A stretch of 64,000 bases of DNA, from the NCBI RefSeq assembly GCF_004216755.1, contig NZ_SGWZ01000003.1:414617-478616 (forward strand). Direction: 5' to 3'. Made by a program: the position numbers and the translations under genes. This DNA comes from Kerstersia gyiorum. GTDB taxonomy: Bacteria > Pseudomonadota > Gammaproteobacteria > Burkholderiales > Burkholderiaceae_B. Positions 18,656 through 28,960 of the stretch are shown in pieces (position 1 is the first letter of the stretch; the number at the start of each line of letters is the position of its first letter). The notes under the pieces were generated by a model that was not told the DNA's origin, did not search any database, and worked only from the letters and a program-made list of their open reading frames with translations.

Positions 18656-19444
18656 TCAGCGCTGCCCGTCCTGCACACACGACCGGATATAGGCCAGCAA
18701 CGCCGCCCGCTCCTGCGGGCAGGCAGCCAGATCCGCCGCCGCCAGGCCCCGGTATCCATCCCGCGCCGCCACCAAAACAGGCTGGTGCGGCTGCGGCACC
18801 CGCTGCAAGGCCCACTCTGCGGCAACATCCTTGGCCGCAATCTCGCCGGTCACAGAGGTGTACCAAATGCGCGCCAGGGCCAGAACGATGTTTCTTTCAT
18901 CGCCAGCCCAGTCCGCCTCGTCTTGCCACTGCGCCAGGGTTTGCAGCAAGGCATGACGGACATCCCCGGCAGGGACCGGATCGAAAAAATCCTGGGCCGC
19001 CGGGCCATGCAATGCCAGGCTGTGCCGCCTGACCTTGGTGAGCAAAATCGCCAGATCCGGGTCTGCCATGGCGGGCTCGAACACGCCCGTCTCAAGATCG
19101 GCCCGCAGCCATTCGCCGAATTGCAGTTGCCGCCGCGCCGGATAACGCCAGGGCAACACATCCTCTTGCGCCAGCACCGTCACTTCCAGCGCCCGGCGTT
19201 CGGGATCCGTGCCCGGGAAAGCGGATATCAGCAGCAAATCGCGCATCAAGGCCTCGCGGCGCAAGGCGCCGGGCGCCTCATCGACCGTCACCAGCAGGTC
19301 TATGTCACTCAAGGGTTTGAGGCCGCCATCCACCGCCGAACCAAACAAATGGATCGCGCGGACGGACCCGCCCAGATGCTGTTTCAAGGCCGCCAGCGTG
19401 CGTGACAGTTGCGCCTGAATGGAAACGGGAGCCTGAAGAATCAT
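18656..19444 (-). CDS. AadA-family aminoglycoside (3'') nucleotidyltransferase, chromosomal
   Basis: The 262-aa protein closely follows AadA / ANT(3'')-Ia (259-263 aa), which adenylylates streptomycin and spectinomycin. The nucleotidyltransferase motif HLFGSAVDGGLKPLSDIDLL puts the metal-binding aspartates at D47 and D49, the same numbers as in AadA, and the catalytic-base glutamate is E88 in LEVTV. Further shared blocks are PWRYPARRQLQFGEW, DLAILLTK, DWAGDERNIVLALARIWY and KDVAAEWAL. The ATG at 19444 is chosen by alignment; a longer frame from 19582 would run through the groESL promoter. No attC site, integrase or transposase is visible, and base composition looks like the neighbours. The gene is divergent from groESL. 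Confidence 0.92.
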   Translation of the reverse strand: MILQAPVSIQAQLSRTLAALKQHLGGSVRAIHLFGSAVDGGLKPLSDIDLLVTVDEAPGALRREALMRDLLLISAFPGTDPERRALEVTVLAQEDVLPWRYPARRQLQFGEWLRADLETGVFEPAMADPDLAILLTKVRRHSLALHGPAAQDFFDPVPAGDVRHALLQTLAQWQDEADWAGDERNIVLALARIWYTSVTGEIAAKDVAAEWALQRVPQPHQPVLVAARDGYRGLAAADLAACPQERAALLAYIRSCVQDGQR

Positions 19445-19544
19445 GTCTGCCTGTACGAAATATCTGTTCTTGTCTGCCGCGCCTGTCACCCTGCTCCAGC
19501 GCGCCTCTGAGCCTGCCCGCGTATTTTCCTCTGGAAACGCCCCC

Positions 19545-19572
19545 TTGAAAAATGCAAAGCCGTCCTTATAAT
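19545..19572 (+). promoter_or_regulatory. Sigma-70-type promoter of groES-groEL
   Basis: TTGAAA (19545-19550) and a perfect TATAAT (19567-19572) are spaced by 16 bp. The last T of the -10 box is also the first base of the CIRCE operator, so bound repressor would cover the start of transcription. Confidence 0.85.
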
Positions 19573-19598
19573 TAGCACTCAAGGCCGTCGAGTGCTAA
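19572..19598 (+). promoter_or_regulatory. CIRCE operator (HrcA binding site)
   Basis: TTAGCACTC, nine bases, GAGTGCTAA: a perfect match to the CIRCE consensus inverted repeat. It is placed at the transcription start of groESL, so the operon is expected to be repressed by HrcA and induced by heat or misfolded protein. hrcA itself is not in the window. Confidence 0.97.
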
Positions 19599-19676
19599 CA
19601 AGCCTTTCGGCCCCTGCATTACCAAATTGGTTTTGTTACCTCATTCAAACCTTAGCTAGATATACAGGAGTTCTTC

Positions 19677-19964
19677 ATGGCCCTGCGTCCCCTGCATGAT
19701 CGTGTGATCATCAAGCGTCTGGACAACGAACGCAAGACTGCCTCCGGCATCGTTATCCCCGAAAGCGCCGCTGAGAAGCCCGACCAAGGCGAAGTCCTGG
19801 CCGTCGGCCCCGGCAAGAAGACCGAAGACGGCAAGGTGCTGCCGGTCGACCTGAAGGTCGGCGACAAGGTGCTGTTCGGCAAGTATGCCGGCCAGGCCGT
19901 CAAGGTCGATGGCGAAGAGCTGCTGGTCATCCGCGAGGACGAAGTCCTTGCCGTGATTCAGTAA
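19677..19964 (+). CDS. groS: Co-chaperonin GroES
   Basis: GroES (95 aa) forms the heptameric lid of the GroEL folding chamber. It starts MALRPLHDRVIIKRL. The mobile loop is in ERKTASGIVIPESAAEKPDQGEV, and the family motif GPGKKTEDGK...VGDKVLFGKYAG follows. Ribosome binding site AGGAG lies 6 nt before the ATG. It is the first gene of the CIRCE-controlled groESL operon; groL follows after 53 bp. Confidence 0.99.
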   Translation: MALRPLHDRVIIKRLDNERKTASGIVIPESAAEKPDQGEVLAVGPGKKTEDGKVLPVDLKVGDKVLFGKYAGQAVKVDGEELLVIREDEVLAVIQ

Positions 19965-20017
19965 GCTGATTCCAAGCCTGATCCACCCTACACAGATCTC
20001 TAGTAAGGAATAACACA

Positions 20018-21655
<1,638 letters not shown>

Positions 21656-21671
21656 GCCTACGCCTGCCTCT

Positions 21672-21698
21672 GCCGGGGAGAGCCTCACCCTCCCCGGC
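21672..21698 (+). other. Upstream hairpin after groEL
   Basis: GCCGGGGA and TCCCCGGC form an 8-bp stem with an 11-base loop 17 bp after the groL stop. It may protect the mRNA 3' end or support the stronger terminator 10 bp further on. Confidence 0.5.
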
Positions 21699-21707
21699 CG
21701 TTGCGAC

Positions 21708-21743
21708 AAACGCCCCGCCAGGAGTCATCCTGGCGGGGCGTTT
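21708..21743 (+). terminator. groESL terminator hairpin
   Basis: A perfect 16-bp inverted repeat (AAACGCCCCGCCAGGA / TCCTGGCGGGGCGTTT, loop GTCA). The stem itself ends in TTT, so the U-run is short, but stem strength and position about 50 bp after groL support its role. Confidence 0.85.
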
Positions 21744-21858
21744 CACGTGATGCCCCCAGGCAAACCCTGGCCTGCGGCTCCGCAAATCTACGGAGGCGCA
21801 TTCAAGCCATCCTGCCTACCATGAGCCTGCCATCCCCAACGACAACAAGGAGACACGC

Positions 21859-22968
21859 ATGGCCATCGGATACGTCTGGAACACGCTTTACGGCTGGGTC
21901 GATACTGGCACCGGCAGCCTCGCGGCAGCCAATCTGGCCGCACGCATGCAACCCATCAGCCATCACCTGGCGCACCCTGATACCAAGCGTCGTTTCCATG
22001 AGCTGGTGTGCGCTTCCGGCCAGATAGAGCACCTGACGCCGGTTGCTGCGATAGAAGCCAGCGATGCCGACATCCTGCGCGCCCACAGCGCCGCGCATCT
22101 GGAAAACATGAAGCGCGTCAGCAACCTGCCCACTGGCGGCGATACGGGCGATGGCATCACCATGATGGGCAATGGCGGCCTGGAGATCGCCCGCCTGTCT
22201 GCTGGCGGCGCCATTGAACTGACCCGTAAGGTAGCCAGCGGCGACCTGTCCTCGGGCTATGCACTGGTCAATCCGCCCGGCCACCACGCCCCCCACGATG
22301 CGGCCATGGGCTTCTGCATCTTCAACAACACTTCGGTCGCGGCCGGCTACGCCCGCGAGGTACTGGGCATGGACAGGGTCGCCATCCTCGACTGGGACGT
22401 ACACCACGGCAACGGCACACAGGACATCTGGTGGCGCGACGCTTCCGTGCTGACTATTTCGCTGCACCAGCATCTATGCTTCCCCGCCGATTCCGGCTAT
22501 CGCTCCGAACGCGGCGAAGGCCCTGGCCACGGCTACAACATCAATGTCCCGCTGCCGCCCGGTGGCGGCAACGCCGCCTATCTGTACGCCATGGATCAGG
22601 TGGTGCTGCCGGCGCTGCGCACCTACCGGCCGCAACTCATCATCGTCGGCGCCGGATTCGATGCCAGCATGCTTGACCCGCTGGCGCGCATGATGGTCAC
22701 CGCCACTGGTTTCCGGCAAATGGCGCGCCGGGCCATAGATTGCGCCACGGAGATCTGCGACGGACGCATCGTGTTTGTCCAGGAAGGCGGTTACAGCCCT
22801 CACTACCTGCCTTTCTGCGGCCTGGCCGTCATCGAGGAACTGACCGGCGTACGCTCGCTGGCCGATCCTTACGGAGACTTCCTGGCCGGCATGGGTGGCG
22901 ACACCCTGCAACCCGCCGAGCGCGCCGCCGTCGATGAAGTCGTTCCGCTGCTGTCCGATATCCGCTAG
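21859..22968 (+). CDS. Histone-deacetylase-like amidohydrolase (class II HDAC family)
   Basis: This 369-aa zinc amidohydrolase removes acetyl groups from acetyl-lysine- or acetylpolyamine-like substrates; the natural bacterial substrate is not established. It matches the length and residue numbering of HDAH from Bordetella/Alcaligenes strain FB188: the H142-H143 pair in PPGHHAPH, zinc ligands D180 and H182 in DWDVHHGNGT, a third ligand in GAGFDAS near residue 268 and the catalytic tyrosine in EGGYSPHY near 312. AAGGAG lies 6 nt before the ATG. It stands alone between the groEL terminator and a convergent LuxR-type gene. Confidence 0.95.
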   Translation: MAIGYVWNTLYGWVDTGTGSLAAANLAARMQPISHHLAHPDTKRRFHELVCASGQIEHLTPVAAIEASDADILRAHSAAHLENMKRVSNLPTGGDTGDGITMMGNGGLEIARLSAGGAIELTRKVASGDLSSGYALVNPPGHHAPHDAAMGFCIFNNTSVAAGYAREVLGMDRVAILDWDVHHGNGTQDIWWRDASVLTISLHQHLCFPADSGYRSERGEGPGHGYNINVPLPPGGGNAAYLYAMDQVVLPALRTYRPQLIIVGAGFDASMLDPLARMMVTATGFRQMARRAIDCATEICDGRIVFVQEGGYSPHYLPFCGLAVIEELTGVRSLADPYGDFLAGMGGDTLQPAERAAVDEVVPLLSDIR

Positions 22969-23020
22969 CGCACCGGTCGGGCGGCGCCTGCCTTGCTGCT
23001 GCCCGGCAGCACTTCACCGT

Positions 23021-23983
23021 TCAGGAGCCTGAAGCCCCCAATGTCCCCAACGCCGCCAGTATCCGGCCTTGCCGGTCCGGCAAATACCAACCGTTCACGG
23101 CTGCCTGCACAGCTGCCTGAACACGCCGTTCCAGCCCCAGCTTGACCAGCAGCCCGGCCACATGCGTATGCACGGTACGCTCGCCCACGCCCATGCAAGC
23201 CGCGATTTCCCGGTCCGGCAGACCGGCCATCAGCCAACTCAGAACTTGCAGTTCACGCAGACTGATCCCATGCGGCGGCAGTGCAGGATACAGGCTGGCA
23301 AGCACCCCACCCTGTTGCAACCACCTGGCGGCAAGCCGCATGCTGCGCCGGCCCATCAGCCAGAAGCAATGCAAGGGCTGCGCCGCAGTCGGCCATGCCT
23401 GCAGAACCTGAGCCAACGCTTGCGCATCCAGCTCCGCCGGAACCCTGCCCGCCAAGGCCAGCGCACCGCCCTCCCCTGGCTCGAAACGCAGCAACAGGGT
23501 TTCCTGCTGCCCGGCCACTGGCGGCAGATGCTCGCGCACTGAATTTTCCAGCAGGCCCTGCACGCCGCGCGCCTGCTCCCGCGCACGACGGTCGAAGATT
23601 CCCGCCTTGCGTGAGGAAAAATGCGCCAGGCCGCAGTAGCCGCCCTGAATGCCCAGTTCCAGCGTCATGCCATCCTCGAAACCATAGGCATGCAGCGCAC
23701 CGGTATAAAGCCGCGTGGTCCGAAAAGGTGGATACATGCCTTCGGAAGACTCTGAAATGGATGGCGGCAAGAGTTCCACCGGCGAGAAGCGACGGGTGAA
23801 GCCTGGCGGGTACAGGCGCGGGAAATCCACCGCCAGCGCCGTCGCACACAGCGTGTTGTAGCCATGCCGCCATACCTCGACATGCCTGTCGCTACCCGGC
23901 GCATGGGCCAGCAGTTGCACGGCGTCGAATTCGAACAGGCCGCGCAGCGCGGCAATGCGCTCATGCAGGTTCAGTGTATTCAT
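23021..23983 (-). CDS. LuxR-type transcriptional regulator
   Basis: The 320-aa product has a C-terminal LuxR/GerE helix-turn-helix (about residues 245-305): SLRELQVLSWLMAGLPDREIA, then GVGERTVHTHVAGLLVKLGL. The N-terminal 230 residues are not a recognised response-regulator receiver (no conserved DD...D...K pattern), nor is an autoinducer-binding domain obvious. No synthase of the LuxI type is near. The ATG at 23983 (MNTLNLHERIAALRG) is preferred to a GTG 42 bp upstream, though neither has a good ribosome binding site. It converges on the HDAH gene, leaving 52 bp. Confidence 0.75.
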   Translation of the reverse strand: MNTLNLHERIAALRGLFEFDAVQLLAHAPGSDRHVEVWRHGYNTLCATALAVDFPRLYPPGFTRRFSPVELLPPSISESSEGMYPPFRTTRLYTGALHAYGFEDGMTLELGIQGGYCGLAHFSSRKAGIFDRRAREQARGVQGLLENSVREHLPPVAGQQETLLLRFEPGEGGALALAGRVPAELDAQALAQVLQAWPTAAQPLHCFWLMGRRSMRLAARWLQQGGVLASLYPALPPHGISLRELQVLSWLMAGLPDREIAACMGVGERTVHTHVAGLLVKLGLERRVQAAVQAAVNGWYLPDRQGRILAALGTLGASGS

Positions 23984-24229
23984 CAGCGGCACAGGATTTG
24001 AAGGCCCATGGTGCGCCAGACGCACCGTACCCGTTCATGCTAATGCCGGGTACCGGCCCCGGCATAGCCGGACTATCACCTAGAAAGCCACGAGTCACAG
24101 GGTTCACGTAAAATCACGTCCGCACAGGGACATGCCCCGCCTGGCTGACGCATGCTTCCCGGCAGGCCAGCCGGGCGCCACCGCTGCGCTCCCCGCCTGT
24201 TCTCCGCCACCTGATGAGGCCGCCACACC

Positions 24230-24637
24230 GTGACGCAAACTCCCCCCTCCCCCCAGCAGCATTCGCCGTTCAAAAGCCGTGGCGGACTGCGCCGCATTTT
24301 CAATGCGCTGCGCTACTCGCTGCAGGGCTTCGGCGCCGCGATCAAATACGAAGCCGCTTTCCGCCAAGAGCTGGCGCTGGCCATCCTGCTGATTCCCGCC
24401 GCCTTCTTCCTGGGCCGCAATACCGGCGAAGTCTTCATGCTGATCGGTGTGGTACTGCTCGTCCTGGTCGTCGAGCTGCTGAATTCGGCCATCGAAGCGC
24501 TGGCCGATGCGCTCAGTGTGGAACGCCACCCCTTGCTGGGGCGCGCCAAGGACCTGGGCAGTGCGGCGGTCATGCTGAGCCTGATCTTCACCGCCGTGGT
24601 TTGGCTGACCATCCTGGCAGCGCGCTTCCTGCAATAA
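24230..24637 (+). CDS. dgkA: Diacylglycerol kinase DgkA
   Basis: The small integral membrane kinase (135 aa) phosphorylates diacylglycerol and recycles it to phosphatidic acid at the inner membrane. An N-terminal amphipathic part (RIFNALRYSLQGFGAAIKYEAAFRQELAL) precedes three membrane helices. The family signature is VELLNSAIEALADALSVERH, with catalytic acidic and asparagine residues, followed by AKDLGSAAV. It starts with GTG, with TGAGG about 10 nt upstream. It is codirectional with the NADH dehydrogenase gene 84 bp on. Confidence 0.95.
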   Translation: MTQTPPSPQQHSPFKSRGGLRRIFNALRYSLQGFGAAIKYEAAFRQELALAILLIPAAFFLGRNTGEVFMLIGVVLLVLVVELLNSAIEALADALSVERHPLLGRAKDLGSAAVMLSLIFTAVVWLTILAARFLQ

Positions 24638-24721
24638 GCGTGCCCGGCCGATGCCGCGCCGCCCGCCCAGTCCGGCCCCCGCATGCCTTAGAATTACCCT
24701 TTCACCTACACGCCACGCACC

Positions 24722-26047
24722 ATGACAGCACATCGCCACAGTGCCACTTCCCCCACTCCCCGCGTTGTCATCGTCGGCGGCGGCGCGGGCGGACTGGAAC
24801 TGGCCGCCCGCCTGGGACGGCGTCACGGCCCTCAAGCCGTCACGCTGATCGACTCGCTGCCCTATCACATCTGGAAGCCCTCGCTGCATGAAGTGGCAGC
24901 CGGCACGCTGGATATCCACCAGGAAGGCCTGTCCTATCTGGTGCTGGCGCACATCTGCCATTTTTCCTTCATTCTTGGCCCGATGCTGGACATCGACCGC
25001 GAACGCAAGGTACTGAAAATCGGCGCCATTGCCGGCCCCGGCAACCGTGAGCTGATCCCGCCACGCGAGGTGCCCTACGACATCCTCGTCATGGCAATCG
25101 GCAGCAAGGCCAACTTCTTCGGCACGCCTGGCGCGCAGGAGCACGCCGTCACACTGGATAACGTCGAGGCTGCCGAGGCCTTTCGGCTGCAGATCCTCGA
25201 AGCCATGCTGCGCGTCGACCAAGCCAAGGCCACCGATCCGGAAGCGCGCCTGCACCTGGTTATCGTCGGCGGCGGCGCCACCGGCGTGGAGCTGGCCGTG
25301 GAGTTGCGCGAAGCCAGCCACGTAGTGAGCGCCTACAGCCTGTCCGCCTTCAACCCCAGGCTGGACCTGGCTATCACCCTGATCGAAGGCGCACCACGCA
25401 TCCTGGCCGCCTTGCCGGAACGCATTTCCAAGGCTGCCCAGGACCGCCTGGAAAGCCTGGATATCCGCGTCGAAACCGGTTGCGCGGTTGCCAGTGTCAC
25501 GGAAGACCACGTCACGACCCGCGACGGCCGCCGCTTCCATGCCGACATGTGCCTGTGGGCAGCCGGCATCAGCGCGCCCGACCTGCTGCAAAAGCTTGAG
25601 CTGCCGCTGCATCGCAATGGCCAGGTGATGGTCGACGAGCAATTGCGCACGCCCGACCCCGACATCTATGCCATGGGCGACTGCGCTGCCGCCCCCTGGA
25701 CCGAAGGACGCCTGGTGCCTGCGCGCGCCCAGGCGGCACACCAGCAGGCCAGCTACCTGGCGCGCCAGTTGGGCGCCCGCCTGAAAGGCGAAGCCCCGGA
25801 AGACAAGCCCTATGTCTATGAAGACCATGGTTCGCTGGTATCGCTGGGCCAGGATGCCGGCGTCGGCAGCCTCATGGGCAAGCTGACCGGTCGCGGCCTG
25901 TTCCTGAGCGGCATGCTGGCACGCATGATGTACATGAGCCTGCACCTGATGCACCACCGCGCCATCCTTGGCGTCAGCCGTACGGCCTCGCTGGCGCTGG
26001 CCCGCCTGCTGGTGCGGCGCACCCACTCGCGCGTCAAGCTGCACTGA
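24722..26047 (+). CDS. ndh: Type II NADH dehydrogenase (NDH-2-like FAD oxidoreductase)
   Basis: The 441-aa protein oxidises NADH and reduces membrane quinone without pumping protons. Two dinucleotide-binding folds are visible: VVIVGGGAGGLELAARLG near residue 14 (FAD) and LVIVGGGATGVELAVEL near residue 178 (NADH). DIYAMGDCAA near residue 315 is the conserved second FAD contact. C-terminal helices (GLFLSGMLARMMYMSLHLMHH) may serve as the membrane anchor. It is codirectional with dgkA and pyrF. Confidence 0.9.
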   Translation: MTAHRHSATSPTPRVVIVGGGAGGLELAARLGRRHGPQAVTLIDSLPYHIWKPSLHEVAAGTLDIHQEGLSYLVLAHICHFSFILGPMLDIDRERKVLKIGAIAGPGNRELIPPREVPYDILVMAIGSKANFFGTPGAQEHAVTLDNVEAAEAFRLQILEAMLRVDQAKATDPEARLHLVIVGGGATGVELAVELREASHVVSAYSLSAFNPRLDLAITLIEGAPRILAALPERISKAAQDRLESLDIRVETGCAVASVTEDHVTTRDGRRFHADMCLWAAGISAPDLLQKLELPLHRNGQVMVDEQLRTPDPDIYAMGDCAAAPWTEGRLVPARAQAAHQQASYLARQLGARLKGEAPEDKPYVYEDHGSLVSLGQDAGVGSLMGKLTGRGLFLSGMLARMMYMSLHLMHHRAILGVSRTASLALARLLVRRTHSRVKLH

Positions 26048-26120
26048 CGCGCCCTGCGCGGCAGTCCGGCTGCTTGCCGCGCGGCTGCTTCTTCAACCCT
26101 AACGGATTTCTACGCCTGAT

Positions 26121-26939
26121 ATGTCTTTCATCCAGAAACTGGAAAAAGCCTGGACCAGCTCCAACTCCCTGCTGATGGTCGGACTGGACCCCCTGCCCGA
26201 GCGCTTCCCGGATTCCCTGGGCGCCCAGCCCGACGCCATTTTCCGTTTCTGCCGGGATATTGCCGACGCGGTCGCCCCCTATGTCTGTGGTTTCAAGCCG
26301 CAGATTGCGCACTTCGCCGCACATGGCGCCGAAACCCAGCTCGAAGCCTTGTGCGCGCACCTGCGCAGCCATCATCCCGATAAGGTGCTGGTCCTGGATG
26401 CCAAGCGCGGCGATATCGGCTCCACCGCCGAGCACTACGCGCTGGAAGCTTTCGAACGTTACCAGGCCGATGCCGTGACGGTCAGCCCGTACATGGGTTC
26501 GGATTCAGTCGAGCCCTACCTGCGCTGGAAGGATCGCGGCATCATCGTGCTGTGCCGCACTTCCAATTCCGGTGGCGCGGACTTCCAGGAACTGCTGATC
26601 GGCGACGGCGACCCGCTTTACCTGCGTGTTGCAGATGTCGTCCGCCAGCAATGGAACCAGGACAAGCAATGCGGCCTGGTGGTCGGTGCAACCCGGCCCG
26701 AAGAACTGGCACGCGTCCGCCAACGCATTGGCGACGACATCCCCCTGCTGGTGCCCGGCATCGGCGCCCAGGGCGGCGATATTCCCAAGACAGTCAGGGC
26801 AGGCATCAACAGCCGCGGCACCGGCATGATGATCAATTCCTCGCGTGCGGTACTATACGCCAGCAGCGATGAAGACTGGCGTGAAGCCGCCGCCCGTGCG
26901 GCGCAGGAAACCCGCGACGCCATCAACGCCTGCCGCTGA
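26121..26939 (+). CDS. pyrF: Orotidine 5'-phosphate decarboxylase (long form)
   Basis: PyrF (272 aa) makes UMP from OMP in the last step of pyrimidine synthesis. It belongs to the longer bacterial form: LMVGLDPLPERFP near residue 18, the catalytic lysine-aspartate block VLDAKRGDIGSTAEHYA near 92-108, SPYMGSDSVEPYL, and GATRPEEL...LLVPGIGAQGGD with the phosphate-binding end NSSRAVLYA. It converges on the response regulator gene, 21 bp apart. Confidence 0.96.
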   Translation: MSFIQKLEKAWTSSNSLLMVGLDPLPERFPDSLGAQPDAIFRFCRDIADAVAPYVCGFKPQIAHFAAHGAETQLEALCAHLRSHHPDKVLVLDAKRGDIGSTAEHYALEAFERYQADAVTVSPYMGSDSVEPYLRWKDRGIIVLCRTSNSGGADFQELLIGDGDPLYLRVADVVRQQWNQDKQCGLVVGATRPEELARVRQRIGDDIPLLVPGIGAQGGDIPKTVRAGINSRGTGMMINSSRAVLYASSDEDWREAAARAAQETRDAINACR

Positions 26940-26960
26940 AAGATGGCCCCCGGCTGAAGG

Positions 26961-27587
26961 CTACGGCGCCAGCCGGTCCGCCATGCGTATCAGGTCCGCC
27001 AGGGTGCGGGCCTGCATTTTCTTCATCACGTTGCCGCGCCGGACCTTGACCGTCACTTCGCTCAGGCCCAGTTCGTCGGCAATCTGCTTGTTCAGCAAGC
27101 CACGCGCCACGCCCTGCATCACGGCCTGCTCTCCGACCGTCAGTGTGTCCCAGTGGCGACGCAACACAGCCATCTCCGCTTCCCGCGCCCGGCGCGCCTG
27201 GTCCAGCCCCAGGCCGCGCTGGATCGCATCCAGCAAGTCCTGGTCACGGAAAGGCTTGGGCAGGAATTCGATGGCGCCATTTTTCATGGCCTCCACCCCC
27301 ATGGCGATATCGCCATGGCCGGTGATGAAAATCACTGGCAGGCGCAGGCCTAGACTTTCCATCTGGCGATGAAAATCCATGCCGCTCTGCCCTGGCATGC
27401 GAATGTCCAGGATCATGCAGCCAGGCGCATCCGGCCGTTCGCAGGCCAGGAACGCCGCCACCGAGGCATGGCTGCTGACCTGCAGGCCCACTGAGGCCAG
27501 CAGGTCTTCCAGCGCTAGGCGCATGGAGGCGTCGTCATCGACGACGTAAATGATGGGTGACACGCCGGTATCGGATACTCGTTGCAC
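26961..27587 (-). CDS. FixJ/NarL-type response regulator
   Basis: The 208-aa protein has a receiver domain at residues 10-125: the acidic pair in YVVDDDASMRLAL, the phosphorylated aspartate in MILDIRMPGQSGMDF, and the lysine in LPKPFRDQDLL. A LuxR-type DNA-binding domain follows (about 140-205, LTVGEQAVMQGVARGLLNKQIADELGLSEVTVKVRRGNVMKKM). It starts with GTG; the histidine kinase stop TAG and this GTG share a base (TAGTG), so translation is coupled. Similar pairs (FixLJ, TtrSR, TodST-like) sense redox or respiratory signals, but the signal here is unknown. Confidence 0.93.
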   Translation of the reverse strand: MQRVSDTGVSPIIYVVDDDASMRLALEDLLASVGLQVSSHASVAAFLACERPDAPGCMILDIRMPGQSGMDFHRQMESLGLRLPVIFITGHGDIAMGVEAMKNGAIEFLPKPFRDQDLLDAIQRGLGLDQARRAREAEMAVLRRHWDTLTVGEQAVMQGVARGLLNKQIADELGLSEVTVKVRRGNVMKKMQARTLADLIRMADRLAP

Positions 27588-28675
27588 TACACGTTCTCCT
27601 GTGGCGCCAACGCCAGGGTAAAACGGCAGACCAGGCCCCCGCCAGGCCGTGCCAGGGCTTCTATGCGGCCGCCATTGGCCTCGACGATAGAACGGCTGAT
27701 CGCCAGCCCCAGTCCCAGACCGTTTTCCTTGCTGCTCCAGAAAGCATCGAAAATCTGCGCCAGTTCGGCAGGCGCCAGGCCCGGCCCCTGGTCGGCCACG
27801 GCAACCTCTGCCTGGCCGTCGGGCGCCAGCCCGGTGCTGAGGGTCACTGCCCCCGCCCGGATACCGGCCTGGTCCATAACCTCGGCAGCATTGAGCAACA
27901 GATTGCCGAGCACCTGCTGCACCTGGACCTGGTCTGCCAGGACCGCCGGCATCTCATCGGCCAGCTTCAGGATCAGTTCGACACCATGCCGCTCGAATTC
28001 GGCATGCATCAGCAAGGCCGCCTCGATCACGGCAGCATTCAGGTCGAAAGGTTCGCGGGCCGGCGCTTCGCCGCGCGTCAGCGCCCGCACCCGTTCAATG
28101 ACGGCGCTGGCGCGGTGGGCATCCTCGACGATGCGCCCGGCTGCCTGACGCGCCTTTTCCAGATTGGGTGGCGCCATATCCAGCCAGCGCTGGCAGGCAT
28201 GGGCGCTGGTGCTGATGGCCGCCAGCGGCTGGTTGACTTCATGGGCGATGGAAGTGGTCAGCTCCCCCATGCTGCTGGAGCGCGCCATACGCTCCAGGCG
28301 CGCTTGCGCGGCATGCGCCAGGCGCTGCGCGGAAGCCATTTTCAAGGCCAGCCAGGTGGTAACGCCTATTGCCACAATACTCAGCGCAGAATTGATCAGT
28401 CCGATTTCATAGGCGCCGCTGCGCGTCAGCAGAAAGCTCAGGACGGTCAGCACCACGCAGGCCGAAGACAGCGCCACGACGGTGCGGCTGCCATAAATAC
28501 GCATGGCGGCCAGAATGACTGCACAATAGAACACGGGAAACGCAATGGCGTAATCGGTGACGGTATCTGCGACAAACACCAGGGCCATCGCCAGCAGGAG
28601 CAAGGCCGTCCACAACGCCCGGCGCAGGCCCGGCCGCAGACGGGTCTCGCGCGTGATAGACAGCTTGTCCTTCAT
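27587..28675 (-). CDS. Membrane sensor histidine kinase
   Basis: The 362-aa kinase has four to five hydrophobic segments in residues 20-130 and no recognised PAS or large periplasmic domain. The dimerisation helix contains the phospho-acceptor histidine (SSMGELTTSIAHEVNQPLAA, near residue 155). The ATP-binding domain has the N box (QVLGNLLLNAAEVM), G1 (VADQGPGLAP) and G2 (ENGLGLGLAISRSIV). The start is placed at MKDKLSITRE; the frame extends upstream to 28810, but GGGAG before this ATG and the domain layout support the shorter form. It is translationally coupled to the response regulator. Confidence 0.92.
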   Translation of the reverse strand: MKDKLSITRETRLRPGLRRALWTALLLLAMALVFVADTVTDYAIAFPVFYCAVILAAMRIYGSRTVVALSSACVVLTVLSFLLTRSGAYEIGLINSALSIVAIGVTTWLALKMASAQRLAHAAQARLERMARSSSMGELTTSIAHEVNQPLAAISTSAHACQRWLDMAPPNLEKARQAAGRIVEDAHRASAVIERVRALTRGEAPAREPFDLNAAVIEAALLMHAEFERHGVELILKLADEMPAVLADQVQVQQVLGNLLLNAAEVMDQAGIRAGAVTLSTGLAPDGQAEVAVADQGPGLAPAELAQIFDAFWSSKENGLGLGLAISRSIVEANGGRIEALARPGGGLVCRFTLALAPQENV

Positions 28676-28819
28676 GTTGCGGGCGGCTCCCTGCCTCTTG
28701 CCTGTTCGAAGCGATCTTACCATCGGCCGCCGCAGTCGCCTCATACCTTGAATTCCATCATCAATCGTCCCTTGCGTTCTGCCTGTCACGCAGAAAACAG
28801 GGAAGCGCAAATGCCGCCC

Positions 28820-28858
28820 TGCCTGGCTGTGCCGCCGAACGGCAGCGCAGCCAGGCAG
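28820..28858. other. Imperfect inverted repeat
   Basis: CTGCCTGGCTG and CAGC-CAGGCAG arms with an inner GCCGCC/GGC pairing form a long imperfect hairpin between the kinase gene and the small unknown gene. There is no T-run; it may be a weak terminator for the small gene on the minus strand. Confidence 0.4.
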
Positions 28859-28960
28859 CAGGCTCAGAACATGCGAAACAGGGGATGCCGTGCCGGCACG
28901 CGTATCACTTCGCTCACGGTGAATCCGCCGGTTCCAGCCGCGCCATTCCCCGGCACGCTT

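Noticed and set aside
18517..19676. Integron cassette boundaries around the aadA-type gene
   Set aside because: No attC-like inverted core sites, integrase or transposon ends were found on either side.
23984..24229. Quorum-sensing box upstream of the LuxR-type gene
   Set aside because: No lux-box-like 20-bp palindrome was found, and no LuxI homologue is present.
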